A program made the position numbers and the translations under genes. A DNA stretch of 20,313 nt from MED-G116 sp038107835 (GTDB taxonomy: Bacteria > Pseudomonadota > Alphaproteobacteria > Puniceispirillales > Puniceispirillaceae): NCBI GenBank assembly GCA_038107835.1, contig JAYNHH010000037.1, positions 1-20,313 of the forward strand, read 5' to 3'. The number at the start of each line of letters is the position of its first letter. The stretch's first letter is position 1. Below, in pieces: positions 1-8,273 of the stretch. Under the pieces are notes generated by a model that was not told where the DNA came from, did no database searches, and saw only the letters and a program-made list of their open reading frames with translations.

Positions 1-968
1 AAGGCAAGGCCCAAAATCGCGATGCTCTTGCCCTCAACCTCGCCATCAAGGGCAGCAATAACCCGCTGCGACATAGATTGTTTGCGCGCATCATTATAGG
101 CGACGACCTCATTGACGATGCCTACGCGGACATCATAATCCTGTGCCGTCCTGACAAGGGCCAATGTATCCTTGGGGAAACATGATCCGCCATAGCCCGG
201 CCCGGGGTGCAGAAATTTACTGCCAATACGTTTATCGAGGCCGATGCCCTTGGCAACATCATGCACATTCGCACCAACCGCCTCGCACAGATCTGCCATC
301 TGGTTGATGTAGGAAATTTTTACGGCAAGAAACGCATTGCATGCATATTTGATCAACTCTGAGGTCTCAAGGCCGGTGAACATGATCGGGGTCTCGATCA
401 GAAAGAGTGGCCGGTACAGCGCCCGCAGAACGTCTCTGGCGCGGTCGGCTTCAGTGCCAACCACCACCCGGTCCGGCCGCATGAAATCACCAATTGCCGC
501 GCCCTCACGCAGAAATTCGGGGTTTGAGGCAACGTCAAAATCGGCGTTGGCATTGGCCTTGCGAATGATTGCGCTCACCTCTCGACCAGTGCCAACAGGA
601 ACCGTCGATTTGGTGATCACAACAGTATAGCCCGTAAGATGGGTGGCAATCTCCTCGGCAACGGCATAGACATAGGTCAGATCAGCATGTCCGTCACCAC
701 GGCGCGTGGGGGTGCCGACGGCGATGAAAACCGCATCTGCAGCCGCCACTGCCGGACCAATGTCGGTGGAAAAATGCAACCTGTCGGCATCGACATTGCG
801 CGCGACCAGATCTTCTAGTCCCGGCTCATAGATCGGCATCACCCCATCGCCGATTCTTGCAATTTTTTCAGCATCATTGTCGATGCAGGTGACATCAAAG
901 CCAAATTCCGAGAAACACGCGCCAGACACAAGGCCGACATAACCAGTACCAATGATCGCAATTTTCAC
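1..968 (-). CDS. ugd: UDP-glucose 6-dehydrogenase, 3' end cut by window
   Basis: Oxidises UDP-glucose to UDP-glucuronate with two NAD+ in the cytoplasm, a precursor for acidic exopolysaccharides and LPS. I translated 322 codons from a GTG start at 968, preceded by AGGGA eight bases upstream; a nearby ATG in another frame stops after three codons. The N-terminal Rossmann motif GTGYVGLV is at residues 7-14, VGTPT at 84-88, the STVPVGTG segment at 121-128, the central ELIKYACNAFLA helix at 204-215, and the catalytic cysteine loop GPGYGGSCFPKDT at 256-268 with Cys263. About 100 C-terminal residues should lie outside the window (usual length about 430-440). It follows gmhA on the same strand with a 63-base gap, so the two are probably co-transcribed. 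Frame and motifs make the assignment very secure. Confidence 0.95.
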   Translation of the reverse strand, partial: MKIAIIGTGYVGLVSGACFSEFGFDVTCIDNDAEKIARIGDGVMPIYEPGLEDLVARNVDADRLHFSTDIGPAVAAADAVFIAVGTPTRRGDGHADLTYVYAVAEEIATHLTGYTVVITKSTVPVGTGREVSAIIRKANANADFDVASNPEFLREGAAIGDFMRPDRVVVGTEADRARDVLRALYRPLFLIETPIMFTGLETSELIKYACNAFLAVKISYINQMADLCEAVGANVHDVAKGIGLDKRIGSKFLHPGPGYGGSCFPKDTLALVRTAQDYDVRVGIVNEVVAYNDARKQSMSQRVIAALDGEVEGKSIAILGLA

Positions 969-1031
969 GTTGCCATTCCCTGATGATTTGTGATCACTTT
1001 TCCAGCCATATCTGCCGCATCCCCTACGGAA

Positions 1032-1613
1032 TCAGCCATGACCGAGAAGCTGTTCAACGGTGAGTGTGATAACGTGGCCAAGTGCTATATGGGCTTCTTG
1101 AATATGCATTGTCGTTCGGCTGGGAACGCAGATGGCAATATCGGCATGATCACAGATCTCGCCGCCTGCCTCACCACTAAAGGCAATCGTGCCGATGCCG
1201 CCAGCCCGCGCAGCTTTCATCGCGGCAACGACATTTTTTGAATTTCCACTCGTTGAAATGCCAATCAGAACATCATCCTTCCGGCCAAGCGTTTCCACCT
1301 GACGTGAAAAGATGCCGTCAAAGCCAAAATCATTCGAATAGGCCGTGATGAAAGAGGTGTCGGTTGTCAGGGCGATCGCGGCGAGTCCCGCGCGCGGGCG
1401 CTGGTGGTCGAGTGTCGCGACAAATTCAGCTGCCAGGTGTTGCGCATCACCAGCAGAACCGCCATTCCCACAGAGCATCAATTTACCACCCCCCTGAAAC
1501 GAGGTTACGATCATCCTGCTTGCCTCCAGGGCAGCGTCGCTGCACTGCTCTGCCGTCGCCAGCTTGACAGAAGCGGATCGCGCCAAAATGTCAGAAATTG
1601 CCTGTGCGGACAT
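1032..1613 (-). CDS. gmhA: D-sedoheptulose-7-phosphate isomerase (phosphoheptose isomerase)
   Basis: Converts sedoheptulose 7-phosphate to D-glycero-D-manno-heptose 7-phosphate, the first step toward ADP- or GDP-heptose for LPS core or capsule. The 193-residue protein is a single SIS domain of normal GmhA length. The phosphosugar loop CGNGGSAGDAQH is at residues 48-59, a second serine loop STSGNSKN at 120-127, and the C-terminal IQEAH segment at 171-175. His59, Glu63, Gln172 and His180 fall where the E. coli enzyme binds zinc. It is the first gene of a minus-strand pair with ugd and is divergent from galU. No other heptose gene (hldE, gmhB) is visible here, so later steps must be encoded elsewhere. 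DiaA-like SIS proteins are related, but the zinc-site residues favour GmhA. Confidence 0.92.
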   Translation of the reverse strand: MSAQAISDILARSASVKLATAEQCSDAALEASRMIVTSFQGGGKLMLCGNGGSAGDAQHLAAEFVATLDHQRPRAGLAAIALTTDTSFITAYSNDFGFDGIFSRQVETLGRKDDVLIGISTSGNSKNVVAAMKAARAGGIGTIAFSGEAGGEICDHADIAICVPSRTTMHIQEAHIALGHVITLTVEQLLGHG

Positions 1614-1641
1614 TGATCTCGCCCCTGTCGCCCGGTGTTAC

Positions 1642-1670
1642 TTGACCGTCCCTTTATGGAGCGGTAATTC
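1642..1670 (+). promoter_or_regulatory. Weak candidate promoter for galU
   Basis: TTGACC (1642-1647) resembles a -35 box, but the hexamer 17 bases downstream, TAATTC (1665-1670), is a poor -10. It overlaps the better minus-strand gmhA promoter in the 104-base divergent gap, so the two operons may share or compete for polymerase. Confidence 0.2.
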
Positions 1671-1681
1671 ATGTTTATCAA
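1653..1681 (-). promoter_or_regulatory. Candidate sigma-70-type promoter for gmhA-ugd
   Basis: On the minus strand TTGATA (1681-1676, five of six bases of the -35 consensus) is separated by exactly 17 bases from CATAAA (1658-1653, four of six of the -10 consensus). Transcription would start about 30 bases before the gmhA ATG at 1613. Found by eye, without statistical scoring. Confidence 0.4.
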
Positions 1682-1717
1682 TAGCTGAACTTCATGCTCG
1701 CCAATGAAAGTTGTTCG

Positions 1718-2572
1718 ATGATCAAAAAAGCGATTTTTCCGGTTGGTGGTCTGGGCACCAGATTCCTGCCCGCGACCAAGGCCCTGCCCAAAGAAATGCT
1801 GCCTGTAGTGGACAAACCTCTGATCCAATATGCCGTGGAAGAGGCTGCCGCAGCTGGTATAGATGAATTCATCTTTGTAACGGGACGAAACAAGAGCGCC
1901 ATCGAGGATCATTTTGATCATTCCTACGAGTTGGAAAAAACGCTCATCGCCAAAGGCAAGACCGACGCGCTCGCCATGGTACATGACATGATCCACAAAC
2001 CAGGAGCGGTGAGTTATGTCAGACAGCAGGACCCGGCGGGCCTCGGACATGCTGTATGGTGCGCCCGAAATATGGTCCGTGATGAGCCGGTGGCCATTTT
2101 GCTGGCAGATGATCTGATTCTTGGCCAAAGCTGTATTGCGGAAATGGTGGCGCATTACCGGGGCGGCAATATGGTCGCAGCGATGAATGTCCCAACAGAC
2201 CAGACCCAATCCTATGGCATCATCACACCCGGCACAGATGACGGCAAACTGGTCGAGGTCAAGGGGCTTGTTGAAAAACCAAAGCCCGAAGACGCCCCAT
2301 CGAACATTGCCGTTGTTGGCCGCTATATAATCGAGCCGGCGGTTTTCGAGACCCTATCCAGTGGTGATCGAGGCACGGGCGACGAAATCCAACTGACGGA
2401 TGCGCTGGCCCAGCAGATCGGAAAATCCGCCTTTCATGGCTTGCGCTTTTCTGGAGAACGGTTTGACTGCGGATCAAAGATCGGATTTTTGCAGGCAAAT
2501 ATTGCCTTTGGCATGGCGAATGAGTCGCTTGCACCTGACCTGGAGAGCTGGATCAGGGGCCGGTTCTCATGA
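1718..2572 (+). CDS. galU: UTP--glucose-1-phosphate uridylyltransferase
   Basis: Makes UDP-glucose from glucose 1-phosphate and UTP, feeding the ugd product in the same window. The 284-residue protein starts with the family's typical N-terminus: the nucleotide loop GGLGTRFLPATK is at residues 10-21 and KEMLPVVDKPLIQYAVEEA follows. Further on are a LADD segment, VEKP (an acceptor-site segment) and TGDEIQLTDAL. I chose the ATG at 1718 because known GalU proteins begin a few residues before this loop and GAAAG sits seven bases upstream. An in-frame ATG at 1694 would add eight unremarkable residues and has no visible ribosome binding site. The stop overlaps the next gene's start (ATGA), indicating translational coupling with the phosphohexomutase that supplies glucose 1-phosphate. 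Confidence 0.94.
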   Translation: MIKKAIFPVGGLGTRFLPATKALPKEMLPVVDKPLIQYAVEEAAAAGIDEFIFVTGRNKSAIEDHFDHSYELEKTLIAKGKTDALAMVHDMIHKPGAVSYVRQQDPAGLGHAVWCARNMVRDEPVAILLADDLILGQSCIAEMVAHYRGGNMVAAMNVPTDQTQSYGIITPGTDDGKLVEVKGLVEKPKPEDAPSNIAVVGRYIIEPAVFETLSSGDRGTGDEIQLTDALAQQIGKSAFHGLRFSGERFDCGSKIGFLQANIAFGMANESLAPDLESWIRGRFS

Positions 2573-3954
2573 ACGCCGTTACCCTTCACCCCAGCATCCT
2601 GCGTGCCTATGATATTCGTGGCATTTGCGATCAGACCCTCAGCCCCGCGGACGCAACGGCAATCGGCCGCGCTTTCGCCGCCTGCCTTGCCAGCAAGTCG
2701 TTGGGAAACAAGGTTGTTGTCGGCCGTGATGGTCGCCTCTCATCCCCGCAGCTTGCCGCCGCCCTGATCGACGGGCTGGTTGATGGCGGCGCCGATGTGA
2801 CGGATATTGGCTGTGGGCCGACACCGATGCTGTATTTTGCCGCGACGCATCTTGATGCCGATGGCGCGATTCAGGTGACAGGCAGCCACAATCCGCCAAC
2901 ACATAATGGCTTCAAGATGGTCATGGACGGGAAGTCATTTTTTGGTGAGGAAATCACCGAGCTTGGTGCCCGATGCGCCAGAGGCGTTCCCTCGAAAAGC
3001 GGGGGCAGATGTGAAATGCTGTCAATTTTTGATGAATATGTGAACCGGCTTTTGCAATCTGCTGATGCTGGCGATCTGTCGGTTGTCTGGGATTGTGGCA
3101 ATGGTGCCAGCGGGCCGGTCACCGACGCGGTGGTTGAACGGCTTACGGGAAAACATCAGGTTCTGTTTTCCGAGGTTGATGGCACCTTTCCCAACCATCA
3201 TCCCAATCCAGTGGACCCTGAAACACTCGAAATTCTGCGGGCGGCGGTCAAATCAGAATCGGCCGATCTGGGAATCGGTTTTGATGGAGATGGCGATCGC
3301 ATCGGCATCGTTGATGCCCAAGGCCGACAGGTACCAGGCGATCTTTTGACAGCTTACCTTGCCCAGGATGTCGCCAAGCGGCATCCGGGAGAAACCATGC
3401 TGCTTGATGTAAAATCATCACAGCTGGCTGTGGATATGATGTCTGCTGCAGGGGCAGATGCCGCAATATGGAAAACCGGACACAGCCATATGAAAAAGAA
3501 GATGGCTGAAACCGGGTCGCCCTTGGCCGGCGAAATGTCGGGTCACATCTTCATTGCAGATGATTATTTCGGATTTGACGACGCCATCTATGTGGCGCTG
3601 CGCATCCTCACCCAGATGGTTCGCACAGGCCAATCCATCACCGCCTTCATGGATGGTTTGCCAGAACAGCATGCGACACCCGAATTGCGGATTGATTGTG
3701 CCGATGACAGAAAATTTGCCGTGATGGAGAAATTGCAGGCTGTCGTTGCGCAGAATTATGCACCAGCGGCAATCAATACAATTGATGGCGTCCGCGTGAC
3801 CGGCACCACCGGATGGTGGCTGATCCGCGCCTCGAACACCGAAGCTGCACTTGTCGCACGGGCCGAGGCCGTCAGCCCGGAAGCGCTGACACAGCTTACC
3901 TCAGAAATTCAGGCCGCACTGGCCGATGCCGATCTCAGCTGGTCTTTTGATTAG
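2569..3954 (+). CDS. Phosphoglucomutase/phosphomannomutase (alpha-D-phosphohexomutase, AlgC/ManB type)
   Basis: Interconverts hexose 6-phosphate and hexose 1-phosphate, giving glucose 1-phosphate for GalU and possibly mannose 1-phosphate for GDP-mannose. At 461 residues it matches the bifunctional AlgC/PgmG class rather than the longer glucose-only Pgm. The phosphoserine loop TGSHNP is at residues 104-109 (Ser106), the magnesium loop DGDGDR at 239-244, the sugar-recognition loop GEMSGH at 321-326, and the phosphate-binding RASNTEA near the C-terminus at 420-426. All four expected loops are present, so the enzyme should be active. It overlaps galU by four bases. Glucose versus mannose preference cannot be settled from sequence alone, so no symbol is given. 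Confidence 0.92.
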   Translation: MNAVTLHPSILRAYDIRGICDQTLSPADATAIGRAFAACLASKSLGNKVVVGRDGRLSSPQLAAALIDGLVDGGADVTDIGCGPTPMLYFAATHLDADGAIQVTGSHNPPTHNGFKMVMDGKSFFGEEITELGARCARGVPSKSGGRCEMLSIFDEYVNRLLQSADAGDLSVVWDCGNGASGPVTDAVVERLTGKHQVLFSEVDGTFPNHHPNPVDPETLEILRAAVKSESADLGIGFDGDGDRIGIVDAQGRQVPGDLLTAYLAQDVAKRHPGETMLLDVKSSQLAVDMMSAAGADAAIWKTGHSHMKKKMAETGSPLAGEMSGHIFIADDYFGFDDAIYVALRILTQMVRTGQSITAFMDGLPEQHATPELRIDCADDRKFAVMEKLQAVVAQNYAPAAINTIDGVRVTGTTGWWLIRASNTEAALVARAEAVSPEALTQLTSEIQAALADADLSWSFD

Positions 3955-4143
3955 GCAGCGCGAAACCTGACCTCACAAATCTGCCATGTTTCCAACATTC
4001 GCCATGCAGGGGTGGATGTTGGATTCAGCTGGTTTTTTCGCTATGTTAGCACCGAATATACTTGTTCTGTCGCGCTGTTTGCCTGTATTCAAACATGCTT
4101 TTTTCGTGCTTTTTACCTGCGCCTATCACTTTGGAGTGAACTC
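3955..4143. other. Intergenic region upstream of malate synthase
   Basis: This 189-base gap separates the phosphohexomutase from glcB. It holds a 7-base inverted repeat, CCAACAT (3992-3998) and ATGTTGG (4016-4022), with a T6 run about ten bases later. A weak hexamer pair follows: TTGGAT (4019-4024), 17 bases, then TATGTT (4042-4047). The glcB reading frame stays open back to 4012, but that stretch reads as an unusual Cys- and aromatic-rich peptide absent from the family. I therefore treat it as leader DNA probably carrying the glcB promoter. Confidence 0.35.
4132..4137 (+). promoter_or_regulatory. Ribosome binding site that fixes the glcB start
   Basis: TGGAGT contains the core GGAG (4133-4136) seven bases before the ATG at 4144. 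This and the family length decide against the upstream in-frame ATG at 4012. Confidence 0.7.
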
Positions 4144-6315
4144 ATGTCCAATTTCACAAACTGTGGAAACCTGACCGTCAACACGGATCTGTATAATTTC
4201 GTCAATGATGAGCTTCTGGAAGGCACCTCGATATCGGCTGATCATTTCTGGGCAGGGTTTGACAAATCGGTTCATGCGCTGGTGCCGCGCAATCGGGAAT
4301 TGCTGGCCATCAGACAGACAATGCAGGACCAGATCGACAGCTGGCTGAAGGACAATGCGCAGAACGGCATCGACCAGGGTGCCTATGAGGTGTTTTTGAC
4401 GGACATTGGCTATCTGCTTGATGAGGGGCCTGATTTTCAGGTCGTGACGGCAAATGTGGACGCTGAGATTGCCCGCGTGGCGGGACCCCAGCTGGTTGTG
4501 CCAATCACCAACGCCCGCTATGCGCTGAATGCCGCAAATGCCCGCTTTGGCAGCCTTTATGACGCACTCTATGGAACCAATGTGATCCCGCAGACCGGCG
4601 ACGAGGCGCAGACATCGGGCTATGATGCAACACGCGGCCAACAGGTCATTGCATATGTGCGCAAAACTCTGGACAAGGCGACACCGCTGGCCAACGCCTC
4701 TTGGGCCGGTGTCACCAATCTTGCCATTGTCGATGGCGCACTCGAGATCGAATGCGGGGGCGGCAGAACGACGCTCGCCGATGCGAACACGTTTGCCGGC
4801 TATACCGGCGATGCAGCCAACCCAAAGTCGATCATTCTGACCAACAATGAACTGCATCTGCAGATCATGATTGATCACGCTGGCGTCATTGGCCAGGATG
4901 ATCCAGCCGGCATCAATGATGTGCGCGCCGAGGCGGCGATTTCAAGCATCATGGATTGCGAGGACTCAATCGCCGCGGTTGATGCGACGGACAAAATCCT
5001 CGCCTATGGCAACTGGAACCAGTTGATGCGGGGAACGCTTCAGGACACGTTTGAAAAGGCGGGCAAGACTGTCACCCGCAAACTGGTCGATGATATCTCC
5101 TTTACAAAGCCGGATGGAAGCGAAGCGGTGCTTCACGGCCGTGCTTTGATGCTGGTTCGCAATGTCGGCCATTTGATGACCAATCCCGCCATTCGTCTTG
5201 TCGATGGCAGCGAGGTGCCTGAAGGCATCATGGACGCTTTCATGACAGTTGCCGGAGCGCTTCCCGATCTGCAGCGAAAGGCAAACTCGGCGACAGGCTC
5301 AATCTATATCGTAAAGCCCAAAATGCATGGGCCAGATGAGGTGCGCTTTGCCACAGAAATCTTTGCTGCTGTCGAGGATGTTCTGGGTCTCGATGCCAAT
5401 ACCATCAAGATGGGAATCATGGATGAGGAGCGCCGCACAACCATCAATCTGAAAGAATGTATCCGTGTCGCAAGCGAGCGTGTCGTATTCATCAATACCG
5501 GATTTCTCGACCGGACAGGTGACGAGATACACACCTCGATGGAAGCTGGCGCCATGATCCGCAAGGGTGACATGAAGAATGCAGCGTGGATCAGCGCCTA
5601 TGAAAACAGAAATGTCGACATCGGTCTTGCCTGTGGCCTTGGTGGCAAGGCGCAGATCGGCAAGGGCATGTGGGCGATGCCCGATCTGATGGCCGATATG
5701 ATGGAACAGAAAATCAACCATCCTCTGGCAGGTGCCAATTGTGCCTGGGTACCCTCACCGACCGCGGCGACACTGCATGCCCTGCACTACCATGAGGTGA
5801 ATGTACGTGACCAACAGCAATTGCTGTCCACACGCACACCAGCAAGTCGCTCGGAAATCCTGTCCGTGCCAACCGCTTCGCGTCCAAACTGGTCGGATGA
5901 TGATATTCGTCAGGAATTACGGAACAATGCCCAGGGCATTCTCGGCTATGTCGTGCGATGGGTCGATCAGGGCGTTGGCTGCTCAAAGGTTCCGGACATT
6001 CATGATGTTGGTCTGATGGAGGACCGGGCGACCCTGCGGATTTCCTCTCAACATATTGCCAACTGGATTCATCATGGCGTCTGCTCACAGCAGCTTGCCA
6101 TGGAAATCATGAAGGAAATGGCAGCGGTTGTTGATCGACAGAATGAGGGCGATCCTCTCTACCGGCCAATGGCAGATGATTTTGACGCATCCATTGCCTT
6201 TCAGGCTGCCTGCGATCTTGTTTTTGAGGGGCGGGCGCAGCCATCGGGATACACCGAGCCTGTCCTGCATCGCCGGCGCCTCGAACGGAAGGCTTTGGAT
6301 GCCAATGCCAGTTAA
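4144..6315 (+). CDS. glcB: Malate synthase G
   Basis: Condenses glyoxylate with acetyl-CoA to give malate and CoA in the cytoplasm (glyoxylate or glycolate assimilation). From the ATG at 4144 the protein has 723 residues, the usual length for isoform G and far longer than isoform A. Counterparts of E. coli active-site residues are visible: Glu273 in CEDS, Arg339 in VRNVGHL, Glu428/429 in MDEERRTTINL, Asp456 in FLDRTGDEIHT and the catalytic base Asp627 in MEDRATLRISSQHIANW. GKGMWAMPDLMADM and AWVPSPTAATLHALHYHEVNV are further family landmarks. No isocitrate lyase or glycolate oxidase gene is present in the window. The last 17 bases overlap apt. Confidence 0.96.
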   Translation: MSNFTNCGNLTVNTDLYNFVNDELLEGTSISADHFWAGFDKSVHALVPRNRELLAIRQTMQDQIDSWLKDNAQNGIDQGAYEVFLTDIGYLLDEGPDFQVVTANVDAEIARVAGPQLVVPITNARYALNAANARFGSLYDALYGTNVIPQTGDEAQTSGYDATRGQQVIAYVRKTLDKATPLANASWAGVTNLAIVDGALEIECGGGRTTLADANTFAGYTGDAANPKSIILTNNELHLQIMIDHAGVIGQDDPAGINDVRAEAAISSIMDCEDSIAAVDATDKILAYGNWNQLMRGTLQDTFEKAGKTVTRKLVDDISFTKPDGSEAVLHGRALMLVRNVGHLMTNPAIRLVDGSEVPEGIMDAFMTVAGALPDLQRKANSATGSIYIVKPKMHGPDEVRFATEIFAAVEDVLGLDANTIKMGIMDEERRTTINLKECIRVASERVVFINTGFLDRTGDEIHTSMEAGAMIRKGDMKNAAWISAYENRNVDIGLACGLGGKAQIGKGMWAMPDLMADMMEQKINHPLAGANCAWVPSPTAATLHALHYHEVNVRDQQQLLSTRTPASRSEILSVPTASRPNWSDDDIRQELRNNAQGILGYVVRWVDQGVGCSKVPDIHDVGLMEDRATLRISSQHIANWIHHGVCSQQLAMEIMKEMAAVVDRQNEGDPLYRPMADDFDASIAFQAACDLVFEGRAQPSGYTEPVLHRRRLERKALDANAS
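6287..6292 (+). promoter_or_regulatory. Ribosome binding site for apt inside glcB
   Basis: GGAAGG lies six bases before the ATG at 6299, within the glcB coding sequence. It favours 6299 over a second in-frame ATG at 6305 (12 bases away). Confidence 0.6.
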
Positions 6316-6826
6316 TTTCGACAGCTTCATTTCGAAAACACCTGGATTCCCAAAAGAGGGCATCACCTTTTATGACATCAGCCCAATTCTGGAAGACCGG
6401 GTGATCGTCAAAGCCGCAATGTCTGCCCTGTGCGACCTCGCGCTGCCGATGAAGCCAGACATCATCGCCGGCGTTGATGCGCGTGGCTTTCTTTTTGCCC
6501 TGCCATTGGCCATGGAGCTGGATTGTGGGGCCATCATGGTTCGCAAGGCCGGCAAATTGCCCGGCGAGGTGCTGGAACAATCCTATGCGCTTGAATATGG
6601 CGAGGCACGGCTGTCGCTACAGGCGAGCCGGCAACTCCACAACAGGCGCATCGTTCTATGTGACGATTTGCTTGCAACTGGCGGTACTCTGGCTGCTGCC
6701 ACGCAGCTCGTGAAGCAGGCTGGAGGTGTTCTGGCCGGAGCGGTCAGCATCATTGAGCTGACAGGTCTGAGGGGGCGCGACCGGCTTGACTGCCCGGTTG
6801 CCGCTCTGCAGACATATGAATATTAG
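6299..6826 (+). CDS. apt: Adenine phosphoribosyltransferase
   Basis: Salvages adenine by transferring ribose 5-phosphate from PRPP to give AMP. The 175-residue protein is of typical APRT length. The N-terminal segment TPGFPKEGITFYDISPIL (14-31) is characteristic of the family, followed by AGVDARGFLFALPLA (57-71) around the flexible-loop entrance, and the PRPP motif VLCDDLLATGGT (119-130) with its two acidic residues. The start lies inside glcB (17-base overlap), so the two are probably co-transcribed although the functions are unrelated. The 3' end interlocks with the convergent sugar transferase gene: both stop codons lie within four bases. Confidence 0.93.
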   Translation: MPMPVNFDSFISKTPGFPKEGITFYDISPILEDRVIVKAAMSALCDLALPMKPDIIAGVDARGFLFALPLAMELDCGAIMVRKAGKLPGEVLEQSYALEYGEARLSLQASRQLHNRRIVLCDDLLATGGTLAAATQLVKQAGGVLAGAVSIIELTGLRGRDRLDCPVAALQTYEY

Positions 6827-8121
6827 CGCGAGCCAAAGCCTGTCAGCAAAATCCTGATCGTTCGCATGATAATCGTCATATCAAGCAGGAAAGACTGGTT
6901 CTTGATGTAGAACAGATCATAGGTGATTTTCTTGCTGCTGCTGTCGATATCAAAGGCATAGCCCTGACAAACCTGCGCCCATCCCGTAATTCCGGGTCTT
7001 ACCGAGTGGCGGAAAGGAAAAAGCGGGACCTTCTCAACAAGCCCCTCAAGCAAATCCGTCTGCTCAGGACGCGGTCCAATCAGGCTCATATCACCACGCA
7101 GCACATTGTAAAGCTGCGGCAATTCATCAATCCGGTATTTCCTTATGAATTTGCCAACACGCGTCACACGCTTGTCGCCCTTTGATGCAAATTGCGCACC
7201 TTCGCTTTCGGCAGTGGCCACCATCGATCTGAATTTATACATCGCAAAGGACACACCCCCCAAACCGGCGCGTTGCTGCACAAAGATGGCTGGGCCAGTG
7301 GTCTCGAGCTTGATCAGCACCGCCACCAGGATCATGGGAATGCCAAAAATGAGCAGAAACAACAAGCTACAAACCACATCAAAAAGCCGTTTTGCAAACA
7401 GATGGGCATCAGATGATCGCACATGAAGCAGGTCGTTGAAGGTAAAATTCTCGAGATCAACGCGCCCTGTCTGTGCTTCGACATAATCACGAAGCATGAT
7501 GACCGGCACAGCATTAAGCGCACACCAGGACAGGAACAGCGTCCAACTGGAATCTGTCAGCTGTTCATCTGAAACGACCACCGCATCGATAGCGTCTGCT
7601 GGCAGGGACGCGCTTTCCATGGAAACGAAGGCACCAGCCCGGTTGTCAAGCTGCGGGAACAGCTGCGCTGGCACGCCAATACGCATGTTTGAACGCTGCG
7701 AGAGGCTTTTGCCGAACAGCAGCAGAATAAAGGTTGCAGTGGGGTAAACCAGCCCCAGGAACGTCACCGAATAGGGAAGACGGAACAGCATCAGGCTGAG
7801 CATGCCACAAAGGCTCAAAATCAACCACACTGATAGGAGCTGCTCTCCTGTGCGAAACCGCGTCCATCTGAAAATGCGCAAGGCAAACAGATATGTGATC
7901 AGGGAAATGCCAGTGACCAGCAGCGCGGACATTCTGATCGTATCGGGTGCATTGAGCAGATGTCGGTCTTCCAGAAACAGCGACACGGCGGTCTGAGCGC
8001 CAACAAGACATGATAGCGATAACAGCATGCAGAACACATTCGCCAAATGCCGCCGACTCGTGCGTTGACGTATCTGCTTGACCTGCTCACTCATATCAGA
8101 AGAAAAAGCAGAAATGTCCAT
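6823..8121 (-). CDS. Polyprenyl-phosphate sugar-1-phosphate transferase (WcaJ/ExoY/PglC superfamily)
   Basis: Transfers a sugar 1-phosphate from a nucleotide sugar to undecaprenyl phosphate at the inner membrane, the committing step for exopolysaccharide, O-antigen or glycan repeat units. From the ATG at 8121 (GGGA upstream) it has 432 residues: several N-terminal membrane segments (about residues 25-145), a soluble middle region, another hydrophobic segment, then the catalytic domain. That domain shows KFRSM, the signature DELPQLYNVLRGDMSLIGPRPE region, SVRPGITGWAQV and YDLFYI. This is the long polyisoprenyl glycosylphosphotransferase architecture; the catalytic domain alone is homologous to PglC. 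The sugar transferred cannot be read from sequence. An in-frame TTG at 8175 would extend the frame across an 18-base palindrome and is unlikely to be used. Confidence 0.88.
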   Translation of the reverse strand: MDISAFSSDMSEQVKQIRQRTSRRHLANVFCMLLSLSCLVGAQTAVSLFLEDRHLLNAPDTIRMSALLVTGISLITYLFALRIFRWTRFRTGEQLLSVWLILSLCGMLSLMLFRLPYSVTFLGLVYPTATFILLLFGKSLSQRSNMRIGVPAQLFPQLDNRAGAFVSMESASLPADAIDAVVVSDEQLTDSSWTLFLSWCALNAVPVIMLRDYVEAQTGRVDLENFTFNDLLHVRSSDAHLFAKRLFDVVCSLLFLLIFGIPMILVAVLIKLETTGPAIFVQQRAGLGGVSFAMYKFRSMVATAESEGAQFASKGDKRVTRVGKFIRKYRIDELPQLYNVLRGDMSLIGPRPEQTDLLEGLVEKVPLFPFRHSVRPGITGWAQVCQGYAFDIDSSSKKITYDLFYIKNQSFLLDMTIIMRTIRILLTGFGSR

Positions 8122-8273
8122 TGCTATCCCGGTAGAAAAGTCACGGTTATTGAACACAATAACAGAGTTTATCAACTAGCAGAAAACAAACAGCACGGGT
8201 TTGCCTAATGTTTTAAGAGCTGGGTGAGCGTCACATCCGACACCGCCAAACCTTCATTCAGCAGACCACAACG
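8122..8273. other. Leader of the sugar transferase gene
   Basis: A 152-base gap between ccrM and the sugar transferase. It contains one perfect palindrome (8146-8163) and otherwise AT-rich DNA. I find no convincing -35/-10 pair, no T-tract terminator for ccrM and no small gene with a good start site. Confidence 0.4.
8146..8163. promoter_or_regulatory. 18-base palindrome before the sugar transferase, candidate operator
   Basis: GTTATTG and CAATAAC form a perfect 7-base inverted repeat around AACA. Its inner edge is 25 bases upstream of the transferase ATG, where a repressor would block transcription. It could also fold as an mRNA hairpin. The cognate regulator is unknown. Confidence 0.4.

Noticed and set aside
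3992..4038. Terminator for the phosphohexomutase gene
   Set aside because: The CCAACAT/ATGTTGG stem has a 17-base loop and the T6 run is about ten bases away, so it does not fit a rho-independent terminator.
4012..4143. N-terminal extension of malate synthase
   Set aside because: The extra 44 residues are Cys- and aromatic-rich and not family-like; the ATG at 4144 has a GGAG site and gives exactly the usual length.
4126..4878. Long antisense open frame (250 codons) opposite glcB
   Set aside because: It lies wholly opposite a certain gene, shows no domain or motif, and similar shadows occur opposite galU and elsewhere in glcB (for example 1511-2209 and 5299-5721).
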